A stretch of DNA of 64,000 bases. Source: Belnapia mucosa (GTDB lineage Bacteria > Pseudomonadota > Alphaproteobacteria > Acetobacterales > Acetobacteraceae). Position 1 is the first letter of the stretch, and every line of letters begins with the position of its first letter. The notes below the pieces were generated by a model, which did not search any database, was not told where the DNA came from, and saw only the letters and a program-made list of their open reading frames with translations. The position numbers and the translations under genes are program-made. The stretch spans positions 337,235 through 401,234 of the forward strand of contig NZ_JAEUXJ010000005.1 in assembly GCF_016775475.1 (NCBI RefSeq). Reading direction: 5' to 3'. Shown in pieces: positions 38,287-48,829 of this stretch.

Positions 38287-39507
38287 TCAGCGCAGGCCGA
38301 GGTCGCGCGGGTTGAAGCGGAAAATGGTGTCCCGCAGCGCCGCCAGGCGTTCGCGCGGCAGCGGCAGCGGGTTGCATTTCGGGTCGAGCAGGGCGCGGCG
38401 CGCCGCCTCATAGACCGCGCGGGCGCGCGGCTCGGAGGGCGGGCTGCCATTCGGGCGGACATTGCGGACGGTGCCGCCGGCATCCACCTCGACCCGGAAC
38501 TCCACGACGATGCTCTGGATGTTCAGCCCGCCGGCATCGACGCTCCAGCACTCGCTGATCTTGTCGGCGAGGCCGGCCTTCTCCCCGGCGCTGAGATTGG
38601 CGGTGCCGGTCGGCGTGCCGCCGCCCTGCTGCGGCGCGCCAGGGCTGGGCTGCGGCCGGCCGCGCGGCGCCTCGTTCGAGGCCTGCATCTGGCGCAGGCG
38701 GTCGAGCGTGCTCTGGACGCTGCTGCTCAGCTCCTGCGGGCGGGAGACGGGCGGCGTGCGGCCGGTGCCGGCCTGCTGGTTGGTGGTCGGCGGCGGCGGC
38801 ACCGGGGTCGGCGGCGCGGGCCTGGCATCAGGGCGCGGCGGGGCCGGGGGCGTCGCCTGCGCCTGCTGCTGCGGCCGCGGCGGCTGGGGCGGCGCGGGCG
38901 GCGTCGGCTGCGCCTGCTGCTGCGGCTTCGGCGGCTGCGGCGGCGTGGGCGGCGTCGGCTGGGCCTGCTGCTGCGGGCGCGGCGGCGTGGGCGGCGTCGG
39001 CGGGGTCTGTGGCTGCGGCTTCGGCGGCTCGGGCGGCGGCGGCGGCAGGGGCGCGACCTCGGCCATCTGCTGCGGCGGCGGCTGCGGGCGCTGCGGGGCC
39101 GGCGTCGGCGGTGGCGGGCTGGGGGCCGGCTGCGGCGGGCTCGGCGTGGGCGGGCTCGGCCGCGGCGGCGCGGCCTGGGCCTGCGGCGCGGGCGGCGGAG
39201 GTGCGGCCGGCGGGGGTGGTGGCGGCGGTGGCGGCGGGGTCGGCAGCCGATCCTCGCGCACCGGCTCAGGCGCCGGCGGCTCGGGCCGCGGCGGCTGCGG
39301 GACGGACGTAGGCGCGGCGACCGGCGCCGCCTCCGAGGCGCCTTGCGCCTGTTGGGCCGGCAGGCTGGCGACGATCTCGACCGCGATCGCCTCCTCCTTC
39401 GGCTCCTCGAGCTTCGGCGGGATGCCGAAGACCAGGCCGAGCAGCAGGGCGACGACGTGCAACGCCGCCGAGACCAGGCCCCAGAAACGCATTCCCCTGT
39501 GCTGCAT
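38287..39507 (-). CDS. tolA: Tol-Pal energy-transducing protein TolA, proline-rich
   Basis: Inner-membrane protein spanning the periplasm to TolB/Pal, 406 residues. One N-terminal helix ([20 protein letters not shown], residues ~10-29) is followed by a very long Pro/Gln/Ala spacer (~70-270) with runs of ten prolines and repeats of [15 protein letters not shown] type. The C-terminal TolA_C-like domain (~300-406) contains [12 protein letters not shown] and [17 protein letters not shown]. Most TolA proteins have an alpha-helical Ala/Lys-rich spacer; here it is polyproline-like. It sits between tolR and tolB. Confidence 0.93.
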   Translation of the reverse strand: MQHRGMRFWGLVSAALHVVALLLGLVFGIPPKLEEPKEEAIAVEIVASLPAQQAQGASEAAPVAAPTSVPQPPRPEPPAPEPVREDRLPTPPPPPPPPPPAAPPPPAPQAQAAPPRPSPPTPSPPQPAPSPPPPTPAPQRPQPPPQQMAEVAPLPPPPPEPPKPQPQTPPTPPTPPRPQQQAQPTPPTPPQPPKPQQQAQPTPPAPPQPPRPQQQAQATPPAPPRPDARPAPPTPVPPPPTTNQQAGTGRTPPVSRPQELSSSVQSTLDRLRQMQASNEAPRGRPQPSPGAPQQGGGTPTGTANLSAGEKAGLADKISECWSVDAGGLNIQSIVVEFRVEVDAGGTVRNVRPNGSPPSEPRARAVYEAARRALLDPKCNPLPLPRERLAALRDTIFRFNPRDLGLR

Positions 39508-39534
39508 GACCGCGCCCCCGCGCGTGGCCTCCGC

Positions 39535-40041
<507 letters not shown>

Positions 40042-40045
40042 GGCC

Positions 40046-40804
<759 letters not shown>

Positions 40805-40816
40805 CGCCACTCTCCT

Positions 40817-41251
40817 CTATCCAGCCAGGTCCGGCACGCCGCCCAGGGCGCTCCGCCAGGGCTCGGGGATGCGCTTCGGCCGCTGCGCGTCCCGGTCGAT
40901 GCAGGCCAATTCCACACGGAGCGCGGCCAGCGTCTCCTCCCCCCGGACCATGCGTTGGTCGAGCAGGAGGGTGACGCCCCTGACCGCGATCACCCGGGTC
41001 TCGACCACGATCGCGTCATCGAGTCGGGCGGGGCGCCAATACTCCACTTCGATGCGCCGCACCACGAGTATCGCAGCATGACGCTCCATCATAAGCGAAT
41101 GCGGCAAGCCCATGTCGCGCAAGGATTCCGTCCGGGCCCGTTCGGCCCAGCGGAGATAGTTGGCGTGATAGGCCATCCCCCCCGCATCGGTGTCCTCGAA
41201 ATAGACCCGAATCGGAAAATGATGCGCCTTGCCAGGGGGCGGCGTCTTCAC
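40817..41251 (-). CDS. ybgC: Tol-Pal associated acyl-CoA thioesterase YbgC
   Basis: Hotdog-fold thioesterase, 144 residues, that hydrolyses short- to medium-chain acyl-CoA and belongs to the tol operon. The active-site region [21 protein letters not shown] (residues ~15-35) contains the catalytic Asp in the EDTD segment. [16 protein letters not shown] follows. Its start overlaps the ruvB stop by 4 bp, so it links the ruv and tol genes. Confidence 0.94.
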   Translation of the reverse strand: MKTPPPGKAHHFPIRVYFEDTDAGGMAYHANYLRWAERARTESLRDMGLPHSLMMERHAAILVVRRIEVEYWRPARLDDAIVVETRVIAVRGVTLLLDQRMVRGEETLAALRVELACIDRDAQRPKRIPEPWRSALGGVPDLAG

Positions 41252-42330
41252 GGCTCGCCGCCCAGGAGCAGGTCGGGCTGGATGGCGAAGCTGGCCGGCG
41301 GGCTGAGCCCGAGATGCGTCCAGCCGGGCATGCCGAGCATGCGGCCGCGCGGCGTGCGGAGCACCAGCCCTTCCTGGATCAGATAGGGCTCGATGACATC
41401 CTCGATCGTGTCGCGGCTCTCGGCCAACGCCGCGGCCAGGGTCTCGACCCCGACCGGGCCGCCGTTATGGTGCTCGGCGATCCGCCGCAGGTAGCGGCGG
41501 TCCATGGCGTCCAGCCCCTTGCTGTCCACCTCCAGCCGGGTCAGCGCGCCATCGACCATGGCGCGGTCGGCCGCCTTGCCGGTGACGCTGGAGAAGTCCC
41601 GCACCCGGCGCAGCAGGCGGCCGGCGATGCGCGGCGTGCCGCGGGACCGGCGGGCGATCTCCAGCGCACCGGCCTCGGCCAGCTCGAAGCCAAGCTTCTC
41701 GGCGCCGCGGCGGACGATCCGCAGCAGCTCCTCCGGCGTGTAGAATTGCAGGCGGAGCGGGATGCCGAAGCGGTCGCGCAGCGGCGTCGCCAGCAGCCCG
41801 GCGCGGGTGGTGGCGCCGACCAGGGTGAAGGGCGGCAGGTCGATCCGCACCGTGCGCGCCGCCGGCCCCTCCCCGATGATGAGGTCGAGCTGGAAATCCT
41901 CCATCGCCGGATAGAGGGTTTCCTCGAGCGCCGGCTGCAGCCGGTGGATCTCATCGACGAAGAGCACGTCGCGCGGCTGGAGGTTGGTCAGGATGGCGGC
42001 GAGGTCGCCGGCGCGTTGCAGGATCGGGCCGCTGGTCGCGCGGAAGCCGACTCCAAGCTCCCGCGCCACGATCTGCGCCAGCGTCGTCTTGCCGAGGCCC
42101 GGCGGGCCGTGCAGCAGGACATGGTCCAGCGCCTCGCCCCGGGCGCGGGCCGCCTGGATGAAGATCGCCAGATTCTCCCGCAGCGCCTGCTGGCCGGTGA
42201 AGTCGGCCAGGACCTGCGGGCGGAGCGTCGCCTCGGCGGCATCCTCCTCGGTGCGGGCGGGTGTGGTGATGCGGTCATCCGCCTCGCTCTCGGGCGGGGG
42301 CGGCGGGGGGCGACGGCGGGAGCCGCTCAT
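41248..42330 (-). CDS. ruvB: Holliday junction branch migration helicase RuvB
   Basis: AAA+ motor that drives branch migration with RuvA; 360 residues. Walker A is [12 protein letters not shown] near residue 75, Walker B is [10 protein letters not shown] near 125, and [10 protein letters not shown] and the arginine-finger region [18 protein letters not shown] follow. The C-terminal winged helix ends with TPRGRMLG. The N-terminal ~25 residues are a variable Pro/acidic extension. It overlaps ruvA and ybgC by 4 bp each. Confidence 0.97.
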   Translation of the reverse strand: MSGSRRRPPPPPPESEADDRITTPARTEEDAAEATLRPQVLADFTGQQALRENLAIFIQAARARGEALDHVLLHGPPGLGKTTLAQIVARELGVGFRATSGPILQRAGDLAAILTNLQPRDVLFVDEIHRLQPALEETLYPAMEDFQLDLIIGEGPAARTVRIDLPPFTLVGATTRAGLLATPLRDRFGIPLRLQFYTPEELLRIVRRGAEKLGFELAEAGALEIARRSRGTPRIAGRLLRRVRDFSSVTGKAADRAMVDGALTRLEVDSKGLDAMDRRYLRRIAEHHNGGPVGVETLAAALAESRDTIEDVIEPYLIQEGLVLRTPRGRMLGMPGWTHLGLSPPASFAIQPDLLLGGEP

Positions 42331-42935
42331 CGGGCGAGCTCCTTCAGGCTGTCGCGGATCAGGGCCTCGAGCGCGACCTCCTCGCCGAGCCGGGACTGGG
42401 CGCGGTTCACCGCCGCCTGCGCCTCGGGCCGCTTCCAGCCGAGATTGATCAGCGCGGAGACGGCATCGGCGGCAGCGCCGGGCGGTGGCGCGGCAGTGGC
42501 AGGCCCGGCGGCGATGCCGCTCGGCGGCTGGATGCCACCCGCCCAGTCGCGCAGCTCCGTCACCAGCCGGTCCGCCAGCTTGGCGCCGACGCCATTGGCC
42601 TGGCGCAGCCCGGCCCGGTCGGCGCGGCGCACCGCCTCAGCCAGGTCCTCGGGGGCGAAGGCGGAGAGGATGTCGAGCGCCAGCTTGGTCCCGACCCCCT
42701 GGACGGAAGTGAGCTTGCGGAAGGTATCGCGCTCCGCCGCGCTGCCGAAGCCGACCAGCACGATGGCGTCCTGGCGCACCTGGGTTTCCACCAGCATGGC
42801 GGCCTGGCCCTGCACGTCGCGCAGCCGGTCGAGGGTCTTGGTGGAACAGGACAACAGATAGCCCACGCCGTTCACGTCGAAGATGCAGCCGCCTTCGACT
42901 AGCGCATCCAGCTTGCCGGTGAGTTTCCCGATCAT
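42327..42935 (-). CDS. ruvA: Holliday junction DNA helicase subunit RuvA
   Basis: Tetrameric junction-binding protein, 202 residues. Domain I ([28 protein letters not shown] pattern) is an OB fold; domain II has paired helix-hairpin-helix motifs ([13 protein letters not shown] and [13 protein letters not shown]). The C-terminal RuvB-binding domain ([20 protein letters not shown]) follows an Ala/Pro/Gly linker. It overlaps both neighbours by 4 bp. Confidence 0.96.
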   Translation of the reverse strand: MIGKLTGKLDALVEGGCIFDVNGVGYLLSCSTKTLDRLRDVQGQAAMLVETQVRQDAIVLVGFGSAAERDTFRKLTSVQGVGTKLALDILSAFAPEDLAEAVRRADRAGLRQANGVGAKLADRLVTELRDWAGGIQPPSGIAAGPATAAPPPGAAADAVSALINLGWKRPEAQAAVNRAQSRLGEEVALEALIRDSLKELAR

Positions 42936-43447
42936 GCCGGCACGTAACCCTGGGCAAGGGCGCGTCTCGTCCCGCGATGGTGGGCATGGCAGATGGCGAT
43001 GGCCAGCGCATCCGCGGCGTCCGCCCGGCGGATGACCGCACCGGGCAGCAGGCGGCGCACCATCGCCTCCACCTGCGCCTTCTCGGCATGGCCGGTGCCG
43101 ACCACGGCGCGCTTCACCTCCATCGCCTGGTATTCGGCGACGAGGATGCCGGACAGCGCCGGGGTCAGCAGCACCACCCCGCGCGCCTGGCCGAGCTTCA
43201 GCGCGGCGCCGGGGTTCTTGTTGACATAGGTATGCTCGACCGCCGCCTCATCCGGCCGCCACTGCTCAATCAGCGCCATCAGTCCGCGATGCAGGGTGCA
43301 GAGCCGTTCGGCCAGGGGCTGGTCGGCGGCGGTGGAGATGACGCCGTCGCCGAGATGCCGCAGCCGGCTACCGGCGCTCTCCACCACCCCCCAGCCGGTA
43401 TGCTGGAGGCCGGGATCGAGTCCCAGCAGGCGGACGGCTCCGATCAG
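42932..43447 (-). CDS. ruvC: Holliday junction resolvase RuvC, probably with a CTG start
   Basis: RNase H-fold endonuclease resolving RuvAB-bound junctions. The conserved N-terminus [18 protein letters not shown], with the first catalytic Asp in GLDPG, is encoded at about 43380-43430. No ATG, GTG or TTG lies in frame before it. The first standard in-frame start (GTG 43387) would remove this Asp. I propose the CTG at 43445-43447, overlapping the yebC stop as CTGA in the same way as the ATGA overlaps downstream, giving 171 residues (usual length ~173). An ATC one codon later is an alternative. Other catalytic blocks, [20 protein letters not shown] and [13 protein letters not shown], are intact. 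Confidence 0.88.
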   Translation of the reverse strand: MIGAVRLLGLDPGLQHTGWGVVESAGSRLRHLGDGVISTAADQPLAERLCTLHRGLMALIEQWRPDEAAVEHTYVNKNPGAALKLGQARGVVLLTPALSGILVAEYQAMEVKRAVVGTGHAEKAQVEAMVRRLLPGAVIRRADAADALAIAICHAHHRGTRRALAQGYVPA

Positions 43448-44193
43448 GCCGAGAGCCGCTGCGACACGGCCTCCGAGACCTCGAAATTGGCGTAGACGTT
43501 CTGCACGTCGTCGCTCTCGTCCAGCCGGTCGATCAGCTTCAGGATGTCCTGCGCCTTCTCCTCATCGAGGTCGATGCGCATGGTCGGCACCCATTCGATC
43601 CGGGCGCTCTCGGGGCTGCCGAAGCGGGCTTCCATCGCATCGCGCACGGCGAAGAAATCCTCCGGCGCGCAGGTGACCTCATGCCCCTCCTCGTCAGACT
43701 CGACATCCTGGGCGCCGGCCTCGATGGCGGCTTCCAGCATCTCATCCGCCTTGTCGGGCAGGCCGGGGAACCAGAGCACGCCGCGGCGCTCGAATTGGAA
43801 GGAGACGCTGTTGGTCTCGCCCAGCGCCCCGCCATGCTTGGCGAAGGCGCTGCGCACATCGCCGGCGGTGCGGTTGCGGTTGTCCGTCAGCGCCTCGACG
43901 ATGATGGCGACGCCATGCGGGCCGTAGCCCTCATAGCGGACCTCCTGATACTCCTCGCCCTGGCCGCCCTGGCTGGCGCGCTTGATGGCGCGGTCGATCG
44001 TGTCCCGCGTCATGTTCGCCGTGAGCGCGGCCTTCACCGCGGCGCGCAGCCGCGGGTTCATGGCCGGGTCGGGCAGGCCCTGCTTGGCCGAGACGCTGAT
44101 CTCGCGGATCAGCTTGCCGAAGGCCCGGGCCTTCTTCGCGCCCTGCGCCGCCTTGCGGTGCATGATGTTCTTTGCGTGCGAGTGGCCGGCCAT
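43444..44193 (-). CDS. yebC: YebC/PmpR family protein (transcription or translation factor)
   Basis: A 249-residue YebC-family protein: [20 protein letters not shown] at the N-terminus, [10 protein letters not shown] near residue 80, [23 protein letters not shown] near 108 and [12 protein letters not shown] near the end. Members act as DNA-binding regulators or help ribosomes through proline stretches. In this genome the polyproline-rich TolA encoded in the same block would be one such client; that is speculation. It is first in the yebC-ruvCAB-ybgC-tol run. Confidence 0.95.
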   Translation of the reverse strand: MAGHSHAKNIMHRKAAQGAKKARAFGKLIREISVSAKQGLPDPAMNPRLRAAVKAALTANMTRDTIDRAIKRASQGGQGEEYQEVRYEGYGPHGVAIIVEALTDNRNRTAGDVRSAFAKHGGALGETNSVSFQFERRGVLWFPGLPDKADEMLEAAIEAGAQDVESDEEGHEVTCAPEDFFAVRDAMEARFGSPESARIEWVPTMRIDLDEEKAQDILKLIDRLDESDDVQNVYANFEVSEAVSQRLSA

Positions 44194-44313
44194 GGCCGCA
44201 GCCTCTCCCCTAGCCTGAGATTCCGGTTGAAGACCGGCTTATAGCGTCAGCCCCGCACAAGCGCCACGGCCAGGCTTGAACTCCGGCTCTGTGGACTGGC
44301 AACCTATCCTCCC

Positions 44314-44943
44314 ATGGACGCATTGACCCCCGCCGACCCGTTCGCCGTCGCCACCCTCGAACAGCTGGCGACCCTCTATGACCCGCCGCGCGAGCTGGTG
44401 CTGAAGAAGGTGATCCCGCGGCTGGAGCCGAAGGCGATGGCCTTCATCGCCGCCTCGCCCTTCGCCATCCTGGCGACGGTGGGGCCGGATGGGGTGCATG
44501 CCAGCCCGCGCGGGGATGATCCGGGCTTCATCGTGCCGCTCGACGACCGGACCCTGGCGCTGCCGGACCGGCGCGGCAACAACCGGCTGGATGCGCTGCG
44601 GGACATCATCGCCAATCCGGCCGTCGCACTGCTGTTCCTGGTGCCGGGGGTGGGGGAGGCGCTGCGGGTGAACGGCACCGCCCGCATCACCGCCGACCCG
44701 AGCCTCCGCGAGCGCTTCACCGCCCAGGGCAAGGTGCCGACGACGGTGGTGCTGGTGACGGTGCGCGAGGCCTATATGCAATGCGCCAAATCGGTCATGC
44801 GCTCGAAGCTCTGGGGCGAACGGGCCCGGCCGCGGGCGGTGCCGAGCATGGGCGAGCTGATCGCCGCCCATACCGGCGGCGCCGTGGACCCGGCCAGCTA
44901 CGATGCCGAGGCGCCGCAGCGCCTGCGGGACATTATGTACTAA
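44314..44943 (+). CDS. Pyridoxamine-5'-phosphate-oxidase-like FMN-binding protein
   Basis: A 209-residue split-barrel flavoprotein of the PPOX-type family (MSMEG_1061/DR2398-like subgroup). LATVGPDGVHASPRGDDPGF (residues ~50-70) and the basic flavin-phosphate region PDRRGNNRLDALRDIIANP fit the subgroup, as does MQCAKSVMRSKLW near residue 155. The substrate is unknown. It is divergent from yebC. Its stop overlaps, tail to tail, that of the small hypothetical gene on the other strand. Confidence 0.85.
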   Translation: MDALTPADPFAVATLEQLATLYDPPRELVLKKVIPRLEPKAMAFIAASPFAILATVGPDGVHASPRGDDPGFIVPLDDRTLALPDRRGNNRLDALRDIIANPAVALLFLVPGVGEALRVNGTARITADPSLRERFTAQGKVPTTVVLVTVREAYMQCAKSVMRSKLWGERARPRAVPSMGELIAAHTGGAVDPASYDAEAPQRLRDIMY

Positions 44944-45155
44944 GGTACCGGAACGGCCAGGGGCTCGGGCACCGCCCGCTCCTGGCGCTGGGTCTGGGGC
45001 GCCGGCACCCGGCGGCTGCGCCCTGCCTCCCGCCGGCGGGCCACTTCCTCCCGCGCATAGGCGTCGCGCAGGGCGCCGTCATAGGTCAGGCCGGCGGCAG
45101 CACCGCCCAGGACCGAGGTTCCGGGCCCGAAAGCCCGCTGGTTCAGCTGGTCCAT
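44940..45155 (-). CDS. Small hypothetical protein
   Basis: A 71-residue protein from the ATG at 45155, chosen because GAGGAG lies 8 bases upstream; an ATG at 45191 would add 12 residues and has no ribosome site. The N-terminal half has a Gly/Ala-rich stretch (GTSVLGGAAAGLTYDGALRD). The C-terminal half is strongly basic (EEVARRREAGRSRRVP) and ends in a Val/Pro tail. No family was recognised. It lies divergent from the methyltransferase and tail to tail with the PPOX gene. Confidence 0.45.
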   Translation of the reverse strand: MDQLNQRAFGPGTSVLGGAAAGLTYDGALRDAYAREEVARRREAGRSRRVPAPQTQRQERAVPEPLAVPVP

Positions 45156-45267
45156 CCCCGCTCTCCTCGCCTGCGCCACGGGATTGTGCATGCCTGGGCC
45201 CCGGTTCGGTATGACAAGACGGTGAGAGTGATGGAACCGGCAGCCGCACCAGGATCGAGGACCCCGC

Positions 45268-46047
45268 ATGAGCCGCAAGCTCCAGAGCGTTGCAAGTTAC
45301 GAACAATTTGTCACCCATCTCCTGGCCAATTTCCCCGAGGAGGAGGCGCTGTCGATCGCGGTCGGCGGCAATTACGAACAGATCGGGGTCTATGAGCATG
45401 CCCTGCTGCGGGAACACGGGCTGAAGCCGAACCAGTTGGTGGTGGATATCGGCTGCGGCTCCGGCCGGCTGGCCTGGCAGCTCCGCCGCTATCCCTATCT
45501 GCGCTATGTCGGGACGGACCCGGTGCCGGCGCTGGTAGATTATGCCCGGCGCAAGGTGGAACGGCCGGATTTCCAATTCCTGGTCGAGACCGGGAACGGA
45601 ATCCCGGTGGCGGATGGCAGCGCCGACCTGATCGTCTTCTTCTCGGTCTTCACCCATCTCCTGCCGGAAGAATCCTATGCCTATCTGGAATCGGCCTGGC
45701 AGGCGCTGCGGCCGGGGGGGAAGGTCATCTTCTCCTTCCTCGAATTCACCGTGCCGGTTAACTGGCCGATCTTCCAGAACTGCGTCGCCTGGGCGCGGAG
45801 CACTGGCCGGGCCGGGCATCTCAACCTCTTCCTTCACCGGTCCGACCTGCGGATCTGGGCGGAGCGGCTGGGCTTCAACGTCGCCGCGATGCTCTATGGC
45901 GACCAGCCGATCGTGACGGTGGATGCGGAATCGGCCACGCAGCGGGTGCCGGCGGGGCGCTATCCGCTCGGCCAGTCGCTCTGCGTGCTGCGGAAGCCGG
46001 CGCCGGGCGAGCCAGTGCAGCCAGCCGCGGTCCAGCGCGAGGCATAG
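45268..46047 (+). CDS. Class I SAM-dependent methyltransferase
   Basis: A 259-residue Rossmann-type methyltransferase. Motif I is LVVDIGCGSGRLAWQL near residue 60, motif II is YVGTDPVPALVDYA, and a motif-III/IV region is DLIVFFSVFTHLLPEESY. The core resembles the methyltransf_11/25 group. The acceptor is unknown. Lying between PPOX and RTX genes near surface-polysaccharide clusters, it could modify a glycan, but nothing in the sequence proves this. Confidence 0.88.
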   Translation: MSRKLQSVASYEQFVTHLLANFPEEEALSIAVGGNYEQIGVYEHALLREHGLKPNQLVVDIGCGSGRLAWQLRRYPYLRYVGTDPVPALVDYARRKVERPDFQFLVETGNGIPVADGSADLIVFFSVFTHLLPEESYAYLESAWQALRPGGKVIFSFLEFTVPVNWPIFQNCVAWARSTGRAGHLNLFLHRSDLRIWAERLGFNVAAMLYGDQPIVTVDAESATQRVPAGRYPLGQSLCVLRKPAPGEPVQPAAVQREA

Positions 46048-46051
46048 AAAA

Positions 46052-46077
46052 AGGGCCGGGCATCGCTGCCCGGCCCT
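46052..46077 (-). terminator. Strong intrinsic terminator for the large RTX gene
   Basis: AGGGCCGGGCA (46052-46062) and TGCCCGGCCCT (46067-46077) form a perfect 11-bp GC-rich stem with a 4-base loop. On the minus strand it is followed by TTTTT, the arrangement expected for leftward transcripts that end at the RTX stop (46121). It also follows the methyltransferase stop by 4 bp on the plus strand, where the U-run is missing. Confidence 0.8.
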
Positions 46078-46120
46078 CTCGGTGCTGGTCGGTGAGGGGC
46101 GTTGCCGCCCCCCCCAAGGC

Positions 46121-48829
46121 TCAGACGAAGGCGACGTCCCGACTGAAGTCGAAGCCGGAGAGGTCACCGATGAAGGTGATCGACATCGCGTCATGCATGA
46201 AGAACAGGTCGCCATCCACCAGGGTGAAGTCGTCCTCGGTGACGCCGGAGGCGGCGCTGAAGACCAGCTTGTCCAAACCCGCCTCGAAGTCGGTCAGGAC
46301 ATCATCGCCCGTGAGGGCAGCAGTGCCGAGACGGTCGGTGAAGCTGAAGGTATCCGCGCCAGCGCCACCGGTGAGGAAGTCGCTGCCATCGGCGCCCATC
46401 AGGGTATCGTCGCCGGCACCGCCGACGAGGATATCGTCGCCGTCACCGCCATCGAGCAGGTTGGCTTCGCCATTGCCGGTCAGGTTGTCGCTGCCCGAGC
46501 CGGAGCGGATGCCCTCGATGGAGATGAACTGCATGTCGAGGGCAGGGCTGGGCGGGGCCGACAGGTCGATGCTGAGGCCCTTGCCGCCATAGGTGCCGAA
46601 GTCCACCACATCGAAGCCGGTGCCGCCATCGAAGCTGTCGGCCGCGCCGGGCAGGGAAGCCAGCTTCGTCCGAACGATGAAGAGGTCGTCGCCATCGCCA
46701 CCGCGCAGGTCGTTCGAGCCCTCGCCGCCGATGATGGTATCGTTGCCGCCACCAGCCAGGATGAGGTCGTCGCCCACACCACCGGTGATCCGCTCGGCGC
46801 CGTCTCCGCCGAAGATCTGGTCGTTGCCTTCATCACCATTCAGGGTGCCGCTGAGTGCGCCACCGACAATGGTATCATCACCGATGCTGGCATTGATCGT
46901 GTCATGGCCACCGCCGCTGGAGAGGTAATCGTTACCGTCCCCACCGGAGATCGCCTCAGACCCGGACCCGCCGGAGATGGTGTCGTTGCCGTCACCACCG
47001 ATCAGGGTGCTGGCGCCGTCGTTGCCGATAATGTCGTCGTTGCCGATCCCACCATCGATGACATCCGCACCGCCGCCACTTGCCAGGTAATCGGCGCCTT
47101 CGCCGCCGGAGATGGATTCGGAACCCGTCCCGCCGGAGATGGAGTCGTTGCCGTCGCCGCCGATCAGGGTGCTGGCGCCGCTGTCACCGAAGATGGCATC
47201 GTTGCCGATCCCGCCATCGATGGTGTCGGCCCCGCCGCCACCCGTCAGATAGTCGTTGCCGTCATCGCCCGAGATGCTGTCGGCGAAGGCGCTGCCGGTA
47301 ACCACATCGTCGCCCGTGCCGCCGAGCACGGTGCCGGCCGCGGTAAAGCCAAGAACCGTATCGTTGCCGATCCCGGCATCGATGGTGTCGGCACCGCCGC
47401 CGGAGAAGATGTAGTCGGCGCCTTCGCCGCCGGAGATGGATTCGGAACCCGTCCCGCCGCTGATCGCATCGTTGCCGTCGCCGCCGATCAGGGTGCTGGC
47501 ACCGCTGTCACCGAAGATGGTATCGTTGCCAATCCCGCCATCCACCGTATCGGCACCGCCGCCGGTGTAGATCAGGTCGTTGTCGTCACCGCCTGAGATG
47601 CTGTCGACGAAGGCGCTGCCGACAAGCAGATCATCGCCCGTGCCGCCGAGCACGGTGCCGGCCGCGGTGAGGCCGAGAACCGTATCGTTGCCGATCCCGG
47701 CATCGATGGTGTCGGCACCGCCGCCGGAGGAGATGTAGTCGGCGCCGTCGCCGCCGGAGATGGATTCGGAACCCGTCCCGCCGGAGATGGAGTCGTTGCC
47801 GTCGCCGCCGATCAGGGTGCTGGCGCCGCTGTCACCGAAGATGGCATCGTTGCCGATCCCGCCATCCACCGTATCGGCACCGCCGCCGGTGTAGATGAGG
47901 TCGTTGTCGTCACCGCCCGAGATGCTGTCGGCGAAGGCGCTGCCGACAAGCAGATCATCGCCCGTGCCGCCCAGCACGGTGCCGGCCGCAGCAAGGCCGA
48001 AAACGGTGTCGGCCCCGGCCCCGGCATCGACGGTGTCGGCACCACCGCTGCCGGCATCGATGTAGTCGGCACCGTCGCCGCCCGAGATGCTGTCGCTGCC
48101 GATGCCGCCAACCACGACGTCATCGCCATCGCCGCCCCCGAGGGTGGCACCGGTGCTGCTGCCATAGACAGTATCGCTGCCTGTGCCGCCATCCACCGTA
48201 TCGGCGCCGCCGCCGGTGTAGATGAGGTCGTTGTCGGCGCCGCCCGACAGGCTGTCGGCGAAGCTGCTGCCGACGATCAGGTCATTGTCGGCACCGCCCG
48301 TGACGGTGCTGGCAGCCGCAGCAAAAAGGGTATCATTGCCGATGCCACCGTCGATCGAGTCGGTGCTGCGACCGGTAATGTAGTCGGCGCCAGCGCCGCC
48401 GATCAGGGTGGAGGCGCTGAGGCCGCCCGTGATGGTGTCGTTGTTGTCGCCGCCATCGATAAAGGCGCTGCCGCTGCCCGCATCGATCGCGTCATTGCCG
48501 CCGCCGGCATAGACAATGTCGCTGCCTTCGCCGGTCGAGATGAAGTCGGCGCCGTCGCCCGCGAGGATGGAGTCGTTGCCGTCGCCGGCCGAGACCACGT
48601 CGCCGATCGCATCGCCGGTGGCGACGACGGTGTCGTTGCCATCGCCCGACAAGATCAGATCGGCGCCGGTGCCGGCGTCGATGGAGTCATCGCCTTCGGC
48701 CGAATAGACGGTGTCGTTGCCGGCGAGGCCCTGGAACGTGTCGTTGCCGGGATAGCCGTAGAAAACGTCGTCGTCCGCTGTTCCCAGCAGGTCGTCAGGA
48801 CCGAAAGTCCCAGGAATAATATTGACCAT
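46121..48829 (-). CDS. Large RTX calcium-binding protein with tandem modules
   Basis: A 902-residue protein made almost wholly of GGxGxDxxx nonapeptides, expected to fold into calcium-bound beta-rolls outside the cell. There is no Sec signal. The N-terminus is VNIIPGTFGPDDLLGTADDD. About residues 230-660 consist of ~108-residue modules built from GGADTIDGGIGNDAIFG, GASTLIGGDGNDSISGG and similar units. The C-terminus (ADTFSFTDRL...LTDFEAGLDKLVF, ending SRDVAFV) fits a type I secretion signal. No enzyme domain was seen, so a matrix or surface-layer-like adhesive role is likely. The ATG at 48829 has GGAGG upstream. Candidate promoter at 48905-48933 and terminator at 46052-46077. Confidence 0.88.
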   Translation of the reverse strand: MVNIIPGTFGPDDLLGTADDDVFYGYPGNDTFQGLAGNDTVYSAEGDDSIDAGTGADLILSGDGNDTVVATGDAIGDVVSAGDGNDSILAGDGADFISTGEGSDIVYAGGGNDAIDAGSGSAFIDGGDNNDTITGGLSASTLIGGAGADYITGRSTDSIDGGIGNDTLFAAAASTVTGGADNDLIVGSSFADSLSGGADNDLIYTGGGADTVDGGTGSDTVYGSSTGATLGGGDGDDVVVGGIGSDSISGGDGADYIDAGSGGADTVDAGAGADTVFGLAAAGTVLGGTGDDLLVGSAFADSISGGDDNDLIYTGGGADTVDGGIGNDAIFGDSGASTLIGGDGNDSISGGTGSESISGGDGADYISSGGGADTIDAGIGNDTVLGLTAAGTVLGGTGDDLLVGSAFVDSISGGDDNDLIYTGGGADTVDGGIGNDTIFGDSGASTLIGGDGNDAISGGTGSESISGGEGADYIFSGGGADTIDAGIGNDTVLGFTAAGTVLGGTGDDVVTGSAFADSISGDDGNDYLTGGGGADTIDGGIGNDAIFGDSGASTLIGGDGNDSISGGTGSESISGGEGADYLASGGGADVIDGGIGNDDIIGNDGASTLIGGDGNDTISGGSGSEAISGGDGNDYLSSGGGHDTINASIGDDTIVGGALSGTLNGDEGNDQIFGGDGAERITGGVGDDLILAGGGNDTIIGGEGSNDLRGGDGDDLFIVRTKLASLPGAADSFDGGTGFDVVDFGTYGGKGLSIDLSAPPSPALDMQFISIEGIRSGSGSDNLTGNGEANLLDGGDGDDILVGGAGDDTLMGADGSDFLTGGAGADTFSFTDRLGTAALTGDDVLTDFEAGLDKLVFSAASGVTEDDFTLVDGDLFFMHDAMSITFIGDLSGFDFSRDVAFV
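47163..48134. repeat. 324-bp near-identical tandem units within the large RTX gene
   Basis: The landmark ATCAGGGTGCTGGC (minus-strand codons for ASTLI) recurs at 47163, 47487 and 47811, exactly 324 bp apart, with another copy at 47001, 162 bp (half a unit) away. Flanking text such as CACCGAAGATGGCATCGTTG is nearly identical between units. 324 bp equals 108 codons or 12 nonapeptides, so copies can be gained or lost in frame. Confidence 0.8.

Noticed and set aside
38600..39300. Plus-strand glycine/cysteine-rich frame opposite tolA
   Set aside because: Antisense of proline codons gives glycine runs; the tolA frame has the membrane helix and the C-terminal domain.
46121..48829. CRISPR-like regular repeats
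   Set aside because: The repeats are codons of RTX nonapeptides in one open frame, with no unique spacers between identical short repeats.
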